Source of the DNA: Planctomycetaceae bacterium
Lineage (GTDB): Bacteria > Planctomycetota > Planctomycetia > Pirellulales > Pirellulaceae
Assembly: GCA_002709225.1 (NCBI GenBank)
Contig: PAQH01000135.1
Coordinates: forward strand, 1-62,952
DNA length: 62,952 nucleotides
Direction of reading: 5' to 3'
The position numbers were made by a program, and so were the translations under genes. Under the pieces are notes generated by a model. That model searched no databases and was not told the DNA's origin. It saw only the letters and a list, made by a program, of their open reading frames with translations. Shown one piece after another: positions 50,401 through 57,676 of the stretch (the first letter of the stretch is position 1; each line of letters starts with the position of its first letter).

Positions 50401-53400
50401 AAGTTCGTCAACATGCCGGAGCTGATGCAGAGCTACAACAGCTTCGCTGACGTGGTGAACCGCGACGATATCAACCGCATGCTGGCCAGCCAGGGCAAGA
50501 AACTGCCGGTGCCCAAGGTCAAGGGCGGCAAGCCGGAAAACATCGTGGTCACCCGCAGCCCCATGCAGGCCCGGTATATCGGTCTGCCGGTCAAGGACGC
50601 GGACGGCAACGATACCGACCAGTACGAGAAAGGGTCGCTGATCTGGCGCGCCGAGAATCTGCCGAAAAAGGCCGAGAAGGGCGCCGACAACATGCTCAAG
50701 ATCATGTCCGACGCGCGTAAAGCGGCGCTGGATATGCGGCTTATCGACCCGTCCGCGCCGGACTTCCCGGGCAGCAAGGTCAACGTGGCGGCCGATCGCA
50801 TCAAGGCAGACTATGAGACATGGAATGCTGATAGAGGAACGCAATTAGTATTCATCGACCTGTCCACGCCGAAGAAATCCAAAGGCGCCGAGGCGGCGCG
50901 GATCCGCAAGCTGATCGACGACGCCGAGAGCGGTGACGAGGCTGCCCAGTCACAGCTGGACGCCATGAGCCCTGACGAGTTCGATGCGCTCAACAGCAGC
51001 TTCTCTGTGTACGACGATCTGAAACAGAAGCTGATCGATCGCGGCATTCCCGAGAATGAAATCGCCTTCATTCACGACGCTAATACCGAGCTACAGAAAG
51101 AGGAGCTGTACGGCAAGGTGCGCTCTGGCCGGATCCGCGTACTGCTTGGATCCACCGCCAAGATGGGCGCCGGCATGAACGTGCAGAATCGCCTAGTGGG
51201 ACTCCATCACCTTGACGCGCCATGGCGGCCGTCGGATCTGGAGCAGCGCGAAGGGCGCATTATTCGCCAGGGCAATGAGCTGTACGAACGCGACCCGGAA
51301 GGCTTCGAGGTAGCCATCAACCGCTATGCCACCAAGGAAACCTTGGACAGCCGCATGTGGCAGACCATCGAGGGCAAGGCCAACTTTATCGAACAGGTGC
51401 GCAAGGGTACCGGCTCGCGCGAAGTCGAGGACGTCGGGGCTGAATCGGCCAACGCCGCAGAAATGAAGGCGGCATCCAGCGGCAACCCGCTGATTCTCGA
51501 AGAAATGACGCTGCGCCAGCAGATCCGCAAGCTGGAAACCGAACAAACCGGCCATGAGCGCGAACAGCACCGCTTGCGCGACCAGCTGGCGTGGAACCGC
51601 CGCACACTGGAATACGAGCGCGCGGCGGTCGAGGTCTTGCGCGCTGACGCCAAGCGCAAGGTGCCCGAAGAGTTTACCGTCACCATCGACGGTGCCGAGT
51701 ACGACAAGCGCGCCGACGCGGGCGCCGCGATCATCGCCTACGCCGAAGCCATGGGCGACGGAACCGAAGCGATCGGCCAGTATGGCGAGTTCACCATCGA
51801 GCTGGACAAGCGCAGTGACGGCGCCGACGTGGGCCTGGACATGACCCTCAAGGGCGACGGCGATTACACCGTATCGTTCGGCTTGAGCCAGGATCCGCAA
51901 GGTCTGGGCGTCAAGCTGAGTAACGCAGTCAAGAACCTTGCCGACAAGGTAGCCGCGGCCGAGGCGCAGATTCAGCGCGCCGAGCGCGACATTCCCAAGC
52001 TGGAAGCCATGGCAAGCCCGGTATGGCCCAGGCGGGCCGAGCTGGATGCGCTGCGCGAAAAGCATGAAGCGGTCATTGAACAGCTGCGGCCGAAGAAGAG
52101 GGAGGCGCAGCAGGAAGGGGGCGCCAGCGCGTCAGTGGGTGAGCCCGGCAAGCTGGATCGGCGCAGCCTGGAATCCACGCTCAAGGGTAGCCAGATCGGC
52201 AGCATCGTTGACGCGCTGCTGGCGTCCGGCAAGCTACAGCTCCACGAAACCCCGGCCAGCATCCCCAACTCGCTCGGCTACGGCGTGGCAGGCCAGTACA
52301 ACGGCGACGGCATCATGCACCTTGCCGCCTCGAACCTGCGCCCGGAAAGCGCGGTGCCGGTCCTGATGCACGAGATATTTCATGGCGGCGTGCGCTCGAT
52401 CATCGGGGATGCCCAGTGGAAAAAGCTGATTGGCCGCCTGGGCACCCTGCGCCAGCAGGCAATCGGCAGCCGTGGCCCGGTCAACGATCTGCACCAGCAG
52501 GCGCTACGCCGCATCACCCGCGCCGAAGCCGGTGGCGTGCGCATGAACGAGGCGCAGCGCAACGAGGAGTTCGGCGCTTATCTGGTCGAGGAATACGAGA
52601 AGCTGCCCAAGGCGTACAAGTCATGGGTGAATGAGGCCATGGGCGCGGTCAAAGCCTTCCTGCTCAAGCATTTTGGCGTCCAGCTGGGCAAGGTCACGCC
52701 CGAACAGCTGCGCAGCCTGACCATGGCCGCGCTGCGTTCCACGCGCCCGGTCGATGGCGGCACGCCGGCGGTCGCCAGCACCGACGCTTTCAACCGCTGG
52801 TTCGGCAAGTCGATCCTGACCGTAGACGGCAAGCCGGGCAGCGAGCCTATCCGGCTGTATCACGGCACCAGCGACGACATCACCGCCTTCGACCTGAACC
52901 ATCCGAACCGCAAGGACACCGGATGGCTGGGCACCGGCGTGTACCTGACCGACAAGGCCGACATGGCGAACACCTACGCCAATATCAAAGGTGGTGCCGC
53001 AGAGCCGAATGTCATGCCGCTGTATGGCCGGCTGGAAAACCCCTACATGGCGACCCTGGCCGACAAGAAGCGGCTGATGGCGCTCGGACGGCAGACCGCC
53101 GACAACTTCACCAAGGAATTGCAGCGCCTGGGCCATGACGGCGTAATCCTTGAGTTCAAGGACGTGCGCGAGATCGTTATCTTCGACCCGGCCGGGGTGA
53201 AGTCGGCCATTGGCAACAATGGCGCCTTTGATCCGAACAACCCGGACATCCGCGCCAGCGTCACCGCCGAGGACATGGAGGTACAGGCGCCGACCAAGGC
53301 CGAGATTGACGGCTTTGCATCGCGCCTGCTGACCCGGGCTACGCCGACGCTGCTGGCGGCCGCGCCGATGGATCGCATGATCGAGGAGGTCGGCAAGCGG

Positions 53401-56067
53401 ATCCCTGCGCTGCAAATGTACCTGCGCAGCAAGCGCGCCATGGACGCCTACCGTAGCGAAAAGCATGGCGTCTACGACGAGGTAGCGCAGCGCTGGCTTA
53501 AATTCAACACCTTCAACCGCAAGGCCGCCGGCGATCTGGCCGACATCATGCACGAATCGACCATCGCCCAGGTGGACCCGTCGGCGCCGTACAAGACGCT
53601 GCTGAGCCCGCGCGACCAGAAGGCGCTCGAGCAAGGCGAAGGCCCGCTGTTCGAGGCGGCACTGGGGCGCGCGGCCAAGGACCGCCAGCGCAAGGAAGCC
53701 TACGAGGATCTGCGCGCTCGTTATAACGCTCTGCCGGAAGGCGGCAAGAAGCTGTACCGCGAGATCCGCGACACCTACAAGGCGCAGTCGGCCGAGCTGG
53801 ACCAGATCCTGCTGGACAACGTATCGAAGGCGCTGGACCTGTCGCTGGCCAAGGCTGAGCGCAAATACAAGCAGGCCATGCAGGAGGTCAACGATGACGG
53901 CTTGACCGGCGAGGAGCGCCAGATCGAGGTCGATCGGATCGAGAAGGAATACACCGCGGCCAAAACCAAGCAGGCATGGAACAAGCGGGCGCGCCTGACG
54001 CAGATGCGCAAGCAGTTCGAGAGCAACCGCCTCGAAGGTCCGTACTTCCCGCTGGCGCGCTTTGGTGATTACTTCGTGACTGCCCGCGATGCCAAGACAA
54101 AGGAAGTTGTCAGCTTCTCCCGCTTCGAGAACCCGACCGATCAGCAGAAGTTTGCCGCCGAAATGCGCAAGGCCGGGCGCAAGGTCGAAGTGGGCTACCT
54201 GTACAACAGCAGCGATGCGAAGAAGGGGGTAGATCCGCGTTTCATCGCTGACGTCGAGGACATTCTGTCGGCCTCGGACGTGGACGATCAGGTCAAGGAT
54301 CAGGTGTGGCAGCGCTACCTTGAGAGCATGCCGGATCTGTCCATGCGCAAGAAGTTTATCCACCGTAAGGGTCGCGCCGGCTACTCAGGCGATGCGCTGC
54401 GCGCGTTCGGCTCGCAAATGTTCCACGCCAGCCACCAGATGGCGCGCCTGAAATATGCCCAGGACATGGCCGAGTACATCGAGCAGGCCAAGGAGCAGGC
54501 CAAGCAGGCTGCAGATCCGACGCGCGCGGCCATGGTGGTCAACGAGGTCGAGAAGCGTAACGCCTTCGTGATGAATCCCAAGGGCGGGTGGTTCGCCCAG
54601 GCTGTCACGTCAGCGGCGTTCGTCTACTACCTGGGCGTTACCCCGGCCGCCGCCATCGTCAACGCCTCGCAAACCGTAGTCATGGGCGTGCCGATCCTGG
54701 GTAACGAGTTCGGTCTAGCCAAGACGCAGGCGGCGCTGATGAAAGCGACCATGGACTTCACCTTTGGTCGCGGCTCGATCAAGAACGCCAAGATCAGCTC
54801 GGAGGAGCGCGTGGCGCTCGAGCAAGCCTACGCGACCGGCCTGCTGCAACGCACCCAGTCACACGATCTGGCCGGGGTGGGAGAAACCGGCGTCGAGTAC
54901 AGCGCGCTGCGCACTAAGGTCATGGGCGCCATATCGTGGATCTTCCACCATACCGAACGATTTAACCGGGAGGTGACGTTCACGGCCGCGTACCGGCTGG
55001 CGCGGGAGAAGGGCATGGACACGGAGTCGGCGTTCGACGAGGCATCGCGCCTGACGTGGAAAACCCACTTCGACTACGCCAACACCAACCGCCCGCGTCT
55101 CATGCACTCGGATACGGCCAAGGTGCTGCTGGTATTCCGTAACTACCAAGTCAACATGCTCTATCGTCTGGCGCGCGACTCGCACCAAGCGTTCAGCGGC
55201 GCAACCCCGGCCGAACGCAAGGAAGCGCTGCGCCAGCTCGGCGGCATATCGGCTATCATGGCGATGAATGCCGGTGTGACTGGTACATGGTTGTTCGGCG
55301 CCTTCATGCTGATGATGGGCCTGTTTTGGGATGATCCAGAGGAAGAGCTGAAAAAAGGTGTCATCGGCGCTATCGGCCCGACGGCCGGCGGCATGCTGCT
55401 GTACGGCATCCCGGGGCACGTCACCGGCACCAACCTGTCCGAGCGTATCGGTATGCCGGATCTGTGGTTCCGCTCGGCCGACAAGGAAATGGAAGGCAAG
55501 GAAGCGTTCGGCTACTGGCAGTCGCAGTTGCTGGGCGCCGCCCCGGGCATCGTCGAACGTCAGGTGGTGGGCTTCAATATGCTGCTGGACGGACATGCCT
55601 ATCGTGGCATCGAGACCATGGCGCCGAAGTTCATTCGCGACCTGATGCGCTCCGGCCGCTACGCGAAAGAGGGCGTGCTGACCATGAAGGGCGATGAAGT
55701 AGTGGGCGACCTGACGCCGGCCGAGCTGTTCTGGCAGGCGATGGGCTTTACCCCGGCCGTCGTGGCCGAGCGCTACTCCGGCAACCGCGCCATGTACAAC
55801 AAGCAGCAGCGCATCATGTCGGAGCGCTCGAAGATCCAGTCACGGCTTGCCCTGGCTGAAATCAACGGCGACGACACGACCGATCTGATGGAGAAATTGT
55901 ACGAGTTCAACGACCGCTACCCGGAGTATCCGATCACGGTTGATACGTTGCGCCAGTCGATCGATAACCGTCAGCGCGCCAGCGCGCGGATGGACGGCGG
56001 CGTAATATTGAACCCTAAGCTAGAGCGACGGATCAAAGAGGAGTCAGCGCCGTCCATCTATCGCTAA
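41449..56067 (+). CDS. giant polyvalent virion protein (4872 residues)
   Basis: A single uninterrupted frame. Parts in order: lytic transglycosylase (about 45-170, LLAIAEQESSFNP with catalytic Glu about 72, ARGMMQYL); Ala/Gly membrane-like segment (about 365-400); long charged linkers; C5-methyltransferase-like domain (about 1325-1540, FFDLTGKW, C1389-P-C1391); low-complexity linker (about 1790-1890); N6-adenine methyltransferase (about 1895-2220, NPPF 2087-2090); SNF2 helicase (about 2640-3330, GAGKT 2710-2714, DEAH 2872-2875, REGRIIRQGNE about 3267); HExxH-like site (H3641); ADP-ribosyltransferase-like PolyVal domain (about 3800-3935); helical C-terminus with membrane-like segments (about 4380 and 4600). 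This suits a DarB-like protein injected with the DNA for anti-restriction defence. A separate small gene is nested at 46820. One long intact ORF argues against frameshift. Confidence 0.9.
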   Translation: MPKAPLSPLENALANAPSFGIPSALKTAAPGAALPGNTQPGGDPSQFMPLFEKAAKTHQVPINVLLAIAEQESSFNPAAIGPPTKWGQARGMMQYLDSTAQGMGIDALDPAQSIDAAAKQLAERLRKGYTMDDAVMEHFAGPDRNQWGPKTAQYGLEVMNRADRFAELYQPSNIDPSRPPSPLTFENQQQAMLEQMNAAEPGRYSLPPEQGMGINPEPAQPSEQKLEAWEPTLWEQAKGLFAPNKDAATVELAMREGAKEKGISVNEAYRQAGGARPVYNPEGRAPVQAASEAIGVLAPQAKHILPAAANTVMRAMRNGDVDMDANWLDNAIDATTTKPKVGEHVDPNYESFQGIGESLGFSLVNMGAAALASIGGTAAAGPVGGAAAGLGASAGVAYRASRDQFLDRVRENYFYTYMKMPTQEQWEQIQQDVDAAATKYGAFEAVPESIGSMIFVRALSRPLAGASRAARLADAAGRVGQTQASEQVTELATGIGQNRAEIEANLTDEEKSAADVFREQALNVLITTGLMSGAGMAGRAAYDATPMGKRQREQAAVEQEINDSINAWDGNLNGAPKGPLGRATEAVIPTGMNPEDEPAANPAPLTEQPDILADQTDSGPRPRFESDTTGPFGEVGARVTVAAPGMDAFEATVEGYVDGDIMVRDASGSSYQLPMGDQSIVIESIAQEGAAETQATAETEATPAPQPTAEPAPQERPANYDDMAEQELRDRLKYLGAQAKNSGGWNKTLIAEREKIERAIAKFKTPDQTTVKDAAPAEPESQPAEPVKWFGSQDKADAWVAKQKNGAFRVVENNRRFEVYPETEQTAREPDGQSSVRLPGDSVENGFKAAPDGGRYRVGVVRSVGGAVSLERRLTGGTAATFYVGKDGNLIDGDNVSLNNAASRDRLWVPANEAQAQEAASILDEMGRTALDDPKRKEIKSRLKSLVEGSTPAKPEKNAQQAAEEVLEQGGTEQEQPADLAAGTEVLLGKGRRAGTVLEADATHVNVRTGDTAEKMTRAQFDRRVRDAEQTPEAPQPRQGKVGDAFAAGEVALTSSGRQTTPFPKVDTTSDRKAGNTVKRVEQWLMQNALAEAQSRGDEFNALQFEANQAKPSQADKDAAEEYLFGQQPDVVPSILKPMTPRGDSKPKKPLQEAQEAAGKVLEQGGTEQEATRAATDALIDRMGDDPSISISEAAPKAVEEAKQRVIEARKAGDGKAEKQAVADLKAAKSTAPEHAAVGVDDRELSDIVSEFNEYQQGMIEDGDKVHHLFDAPKKNEIVRLQDKVKVYREGKGWMTVAEAKAEIAKWKEHAHAQAKTHRRENNDRVVLSFFDLTGKWSQPWEDAGYQVYRFDIQDDPEVGDVNNFSAEFFGDWFGDFEGNDIYAILAACPCTDFASSGSRHFAAKDEDGRTVASVRLVHQTLAAIEYFKPAIWAIENPVGRIEKLGGLPPWRLSFDPNHIGDPYTKKTLLWGRFNADMPIAPVEPTEGSKMHSKYGGKSLATKNARSATPEGFSYGFFMANNAVDHPAMAIANKFDRLDRDLIERAVKAGVTESEITEAVEDFYYMDLDDDAANAAIQDLIDERSTPEPEPEPTPKAPAKESGLSVQDQIKNAKRRLADVRRVRKDNSKAPDERERAMEREIAIESEIRGLRRQALSEEIAQEEAESTPRNQSATTESKAKPAVTENKLFTEDAAEKARAIIRAKLAQVNTGVDPELLQAGIALAGYHIEKGARTFAAYAKAMTDDMGDMVRPYLKSWFMAVKYDPRGATLEGMSSAAEVEAYDVNEGASNEPESVDQSGAGALARTPAGNVQDAEPAGAAERGAENGSGADTRGNERAGSGRNDNPRSVGNGQGAVSVPASGSGQRPAGERGGRAVQRSGTDPESDGRAVSARQKPVNYRIDPEQIGQGGAKTKYRNNVAAIRLLRQLQTEQRPATRDEQDVLAKYVGWGGIPQAFERTGGAVSDGWAKEVAELKELLTPEEMSAARASTRNAHYTSPQVVTAMWQAMERLGFKGGKLLEPSVGAGNFFGLMPDTLRHSTALHGVELDNLTGAIATHLYPNAKIATPMGFQDYDIPNGYFDAAIGNPPFGSEKLYDGKRKDLSGFSIHNYFFAKTIDALAPNGVMAMVVTNRMMDVAGDKARQYMNQRAELLGAIRLPNDAFKANAGTEVTTDILFLRKREEGEAVTGESWMEVKDYTDSKGIAVPLNEYFHRHPDMMLGEFGAYGSMHSPTDPALIARSNQDTVAELAKAIAKLPQNVARRPKAPVAESVPDMREGGIPDVKVGSLFIDGDKVRQREPDSLGERQASDVVFPNAKAQERVVGMIGVRDALAEVRRLQLSDAATDRQIEAARKQLNKAYDAFVKKNGPINADANKRLFRDDPTWPQIAALEENFDKGISAAVAKKTGETPRAPSADKAAVFSKRTQAPYRAVDSVNSAKDALVTSLAETGRVDLSLMRKLYGKSEAAILKELGDLVFQDPQKGIVTRDEYLSGNVKAKLAEAKRQAAADPAWQKNVEALEAVQPKDIEAVDINVKPGAHWVPSEDMKAFVAHVSGDTRPRMVYNPATAGWLISGLNPTQEATQQFGTGRASPDKIIQAALNQKTLAIYDEARDGTRTLNETETDLAQKKVEAVKEQWREWIWSDDARRERLARLYNDTFNTDVQRVYDGSHLTLPGKVGDDIIKLRPHQLNAVWRIIQSDTTLTDHVVGAGKTFTLIAGAMELRRMGLARKPMFVVPNHLVGQWAVDFTKLYPGANVLAATKKDFEKENRKKLFARIATGDWDAVIVAHSSFGKVQVDPQAQGEFIEGQIADLTASMDMVRSAEGAKSRNVKQLEDRVTKLREKLKRLFDAENKDDSLFFSELGVDALFLDEAHEFKNLAFSSSMNRVAGLGNQQGSQKAADMFMKTQMTLKATGGRNVVFATGTPISNTMAEMFTMQRYLDYTNLRERGLAHFDAWARMFGEVVTDWEISPAGVYKMNSRFAKFVNMPELMQSYNSFADVVNRDDINRMLASQGKKLPVPKVKGGKPENIVVTRSPMQARYIGLPVKDADGNDTDQYEKGSLIWRAENLPKKAEKGADNMLKIMSDARKAALDMRLIDPSAPDFPGSKVNVAADRIKADYETWNADRGTQLVFIDLSTPKKSKGAEAARIRKLIDDAESGDEAAQSQLDAMSPDEFDALNSSFSVYDDLKQKLIDRGIPENEIAFIHDANTELQKEELYGKVRSGRIRVLLGSTAKMGAGMNVQNRLVGLHHLDAPWRPSDLEQREGRIIRQGNELYERDPEGFEVAINRYATKETLDSRMWQTIEGKANFIEQVRKGTGSREVEDVGAESANAAEMKAASSGNPLILEEMTLRQQIRKLETEQTGHEREQHRLRDQLAWNRRTLEYERAAVEVLRADAKRKVPEEFTVTIDGAEYDKRADAGAAIIAYAEAMGDGTEAIGQYGEFTIELDKRSDGADVGLDMTLKGDGDYTVSFGLSQDPQGLGVKLSNAVKNLADKVAAAEAQIQRAERDIPKLEAMASPVWPRRAELDALREKHEAVIEQLRPKKREAQQEGGASASVGEPGKLDRRSLESTLKGSQIGSIVDALLASGKLQLHETPASIPNSLGYGVAGQYNGDGIMHLAASNLRPESAVPVLMHEIFHGGVRSIIGDAQWKKLIGRLGTLRQQAIGSRGPVNDLHQQALRRITRAEAGGVRMNEAQRNEEFGAYLVEEYEKLPKAYKSWVNEAMGAVKAFLLKHFGVQLGKVTPEQLRSLTMAALRSTRPVDGGTPAVASTDAFNRWFGKSILTVDGKPGSEPIRLYHGTSDDITAFDLNHPNRKDTGWLGTGVYLTDKADMANTYANIKGGAAEPNVMPLYGRLENPYMATLADKKRLMALGRQTADNFTKELQRLGHDGVILEFKDVREIVIFDPAGVKSAIGNNGAFDPNNPDIRASVTAEDMEVQAPTKAEIDGFASRLLTRATPTLLAAAPMDRMIEEVGKRIPALQMYLRSKRAMDAYRSEKHGVYDEVAQRWLKFNTFNRKAAGDLADIMHESTIAQVDPSAPYKTLLSPRDQKALEQGEGPLFEAALGRAAKDRQRKEAYEDLRARYNALPEGGKKLYREIRDTYKAQSAELDQILLDNVSKALDLSLAKAERKYKQAMQEVNDDGLTGEERQIEVDRIEKEYTAAKTKQAWNKRARLTQMRKQFESNRLEGPYFPLARFGDYFVTARDAKTKEVVSFSRFENPTDQQKFAAEMRKAGRKVEVGYLYNSSDAKKGVDPRFIADVEDILSASDVDDQVKDQVWQRYLESMPDLSMRKKFIHRKGRAGYSGDALRAFGSQMFHASHQMARLKYAQDMAEYIEQAKEQAKQAADPTRAAMVVNEVEKRNAFVMNPKGGWFAQAVTSAAFVYYLGVTPAAAIVNASQTVVMGVPILGNEFGLAKTQAALMKATMDFTFGRGSIKNAKISSEERVALEQAYATGLLQRTQSHDLAGVGETGVEYSALRTKVMGAISWIFHHTERFNREVTFTAAYRLAREKGMDTESAFDEASRLTWKTHFDYANTNRPRLMHSDTAKVLLVFRNYQVNMLYRLARDSHQAFSGATPAERKEALRQLGGISAIMAMNAGVTGTWLFGAFMLMMGLFWDDPEEELKKGVIGAIGPTAGGMLLYGIPGHVTGTNLSERIGMPDLWFRSADKEMEGKEAFGYWQSQLLGAAPGIVERQVVGFNMLLDGHAYRGIETMAPKFIRDLMRSGRYAKEGVLTMKGDEVVGDLTPAELFWQAMGFTPAVVAERYSGNRAMYNKQQRIMSERSKIQSRLALAEINGDDTTDLMEKLYEFNDRYPEYPITVDTLRQSIDNRQRASARMDGGVILNPKLERRIKEESAPSIYR
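44348..44373 (+). repeat. 26-bp direct repeat in giant gene, copy 1
   Basis: Identical to 44933-44958, 585 bp away and in the same frame. It encodes LEQGGTEQE within linkers. A duplicated linker segment is likely. Confidence 0.85.
44933..44958 (+). repeat. 26-bp direct repeat in giant gene, copy 2
   Basis: Second copy of the 26 bp at 44348-44373. The surrounding sequence (VLEQGGTEQE) is repeated with small changes. Confidence 0.85.
46820..47122 (+). CDS. nested small gene in another frame of the giant gene
   Basis: A protein of 100 residues read in the +1 frame relative to the giant gene. It starts MNLKAWISQARAHWHEHRPE and is followed by MYKMLNRQGQLNVALKTAAE, then THAEMSELEAAGMTTHEAWE. This helical pattern (KAWxxxAxxHW, EMSELEAAG, EAWEMVRERYLFLP) looks like a real phage protein family. 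A textbook Shine-Dalgarno AAGGAG lies six bases upstream. The overlapped giant-frame residues (about 1791-1891) are low-complexity Gly/Ser/Arg/Ala linker, as expected when the other frame carries the constraint. It probably marks an ancestral separate gene between two fused ORFs. Function unknown. Confidence 0.75.
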   Translation: MNLKAWISQARAHWHEHRPEMYKMLNRQGQLNVALKTAAEQTHAEMSELEAAGMTTHEAWEMVRERYLFLPAEADNDQPENEAAALFNEAAQIRSQMAEL

Positions 56068-56068
56068 T

Positions 56069-56099
56069 GTTTGGATATCGCAAACATAACGACTATCAT
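56069..56099 (+). promoter_or_regulatory. site C: palindrome and promoter before lysis genes
   Basis: GTTTG-N7-CAAAC at 56069-56085, overlaid by TTGGAT (56071-56076), 17-bp spacer, TATCAT (56094-56099). Same geometry as site A. It would drive the lysis genes beginning at 56164. Confidence 0.6.
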
Positions 56100-56163
56100 C
56101 CGAGGCAGGGACTCCGCGCAAGAGGTGCGGCCTTTTCAGGAATGCCGCGCCTCGGAGTAGATG

Positions 56164-56514
56164 ATGGATAAAGAGATTAACGGCGTACACGCCACCGCTG
56201 TAACCCTGTTTGGAATAGCAACAGGGCTGTATTTTGATACCTTGCTCGCCGGCTTTTGTGGCGGTCTGGTATCGCTGTCGTTCCTGCCGCCCATGGGGCC
56301 GGTTCGCCGGCTGTGGTCACTGGTGGTGTCTACATTGTTCGCCGGCTATCTGGCCCAAGCGGGAGCTTGGTGGTTTGAAACCGTCAATCCCTGGGATACG
56401 ACGCCGGAAAAACTGCCAGTTGTAACCGCTTTTCTACTCGGGCTTGGCGCTCAGTTACTCATACCGATAGTGTTGGCACGCATGACAGCGAAAGCCAGCG
56501 CGCAGGAGCAATGA
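56164..56514 (+). CDS. holin (multi-span)
   Basis: A protein of 116 residues with three or four hydrophobic segments (TAVTLFGIATGLYFDTLLAG, WSLVVSTLFAGYLAQAGAW, VVTAFLLGLGAQLLIPIVL) and a short charged C-terminus. Located directly before another small membrane protein and an endolysin gene, it is most likely a holin or pinholin. Two ATG codons lie side by side. The second (56164) is six bases from GGAG, so it is preferred, and the dual start could give two forms with different timing. The stop overlaps the next start. Confidence 0.7.
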   Translation: MDKEINGVHATAVTLFGIATGLYFDTLLAGFCGGLVSLSFLPPMGPVRRLWSLVVSTLFAGYLAQAGAWWFETVNPWDTTPEKLPVVTAFLLGLGAQLLIPIVLARMTAKASAQEQ

Positions 56515-56774
56515 GCATGCCAATCGTTCTTATCGCAGTGAACACCATCTTGTCCGCGTTTGTAATGTGGTGCGCGATCTGCGCCACAAACCGGATGAAC
56601 AAACAAACCCGCATGACCGTTCGAGCCGGCTACGTCGTGCTTGGAACGGCCGCCGCGGCAAGCCTGTTCTACCCGTTCTGGTTCGATGAAACCCCCGGCA
56701 TGATCCGCATATCGATTCTGCTGGGCATCGCGGCATTGTTCTTTGGCGATAAGCGCAAGGGAGCGCTGGCATAA
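56511..56774 (+). CDS. second small membrane protein (holin/antiholin)
   Basis: A protein of 87 residues with three hydrophobic segments (VLIAVNTILSAFVMWCAICA, YVVLGTAAAASLFYPFWF, IRISILLGIAALFF) separated by a basic loop. It overlaps genes on both sides (ATGA and one base). A holin or antiholin function is inferred from position. Confidence 0.6.
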   Translation: MSMPIVLIAVNTILSAFVMWCAICATNRMNKQTRMTVRAGYVVLGTAAAASLFYPFWFDETPGMIRISILLGIAALFFGDKRKGALA

Positions 56775-57169
56775 TGTTCCGATTGAGCAAGCGTAGTCTG
56801 TCGCGCCTGGACGGCGTACACCCGGATCTGGTGGAAGTGGTCAAGCTGGCTATCACGCTGACCGAGGTGGATTTTGGCGTGACCGAGGGCGTGCGCACGG
56901 TCGACCGTCAGCGCGAGTTGCTGCGCGCTGGCGCTAGCCGGACCATGAACAGCCGGCATATCCCGGGCACCGATGGCCTGGGCAAAGCGGTGGATCTGGT
57001 CGCCTACATCGGCGCCGAGGTGCGCTGGGATTGGCCGCTGTATCACCAGATTGCCGACGCCATGAAGCGGGCGGCGAACGCGCTGGACGTGCCTGTCAAG
57101 TGGGGCGGTGACTGGCGAACCTTCAAAGACGGCCCGCACTTCGAGCTGTGCCGCAAGCGCTACCCCTGA
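56774..57169 (+). CDS. endolysin, peptidase M15 family
   Basis: A protein of 131 residues, near the usual size of M15C L-alanyl-D-glutamate peptidases. The zinc ligands are H62 and D74 in SRHIPGTDGLGKAVDL and H122 in DGPHFEL, and GVRTVDRQ supplies the conserved Arg region. It cuts peptide cross-links of Gram-negative peptidoglycan. There is no signal peptide, so release needs the preceding holin-like proteins. No spanin pair was identified nearby. Confidence 0.9.
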   Translation: MFRLSKRSLSRLDGVHPDLVEVVKLAITLTEVDFGVTEGVRTVDRQRELLRAGASRTMNSRHIPGTDGLGKAVDLVAYIGAEVRWDWPLYHQIADAMKRAANALDVPVKWGGDWRTFKDGPHFELCRKRYP

Positions 57170-57184
57170 CGAAAGGAACCCAGC

Positions 57185-57676
57185 ATGAGTAGCTTCACGT
57201 CCTTCTCTGCGCCGCTGAATATCGAATACGACGTCAAGGCCAGCCGCCTGCTTGGGGCTGACCATTGGCGGGTAACTGAAACCTTCCGATACATGATTGG
57301 CGGCCTGGACTCGGGTCGCTGGGTGACTGTGCCGGCGGGCTACCTGACGGACGGCGCCAGCGTGCCGCGCCTGCTCTGGTCGCGCCTGCCGCCCTGGGGA
57401 CACTACGGCCAAGCCGCAGCCGTTCACGACATTCTGTGCGAGTCGCTGACTATCGTGGAAAACGGCCAGCCGGTACGCATCACGCGCCGCGAAGCCGATC
57501 GCGTTCTGGCCGAGGCTATGGAAGTGCTGGGGGTGGATCCGGCGACGCGCCGGGCGATCAGCCTGGGGGTGGCTGTGTACCGCGTTGTGGCACGGCCGCT
57601 ACAGCCGAGCTGGAACAGCGCCAAGCGGGCGCTTGAGTCAGAATGGCGCGGCTACCGGGACCAAGCCGCAGTCTGA
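57185..57676 (+). CDS. DUF1353 protein
   Basis: A protein of 163 residues. VPAGYLTDGASVPRLLWSR, PPWGHYGQAAAVHDILCES and READRVLAEAMEVLGVDP match DUF1353, common in phages and often near tail or lysis genes. The His-Asp in VHDIL and DGASVPR suggest a metal-binding or hydrolase-like core, but function is unproven. Strong Shine-Dalgarno (GAAAGGAA). Confidence 0.85.
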   Translation: MSSFTSFSAPLNIEYDVKASRLLGADHWRVTETFRYMIGGLDSGRWVTVPAGYLTDGASVPRLLWSRLPPWGHYGQAAAVHDILCESLTIVENGQPVRITRREADRVLAEAMEVLGVDPATRRAISLGVAVYRVVARPLQPSWNSAKRALESEWRGYRDQAAV

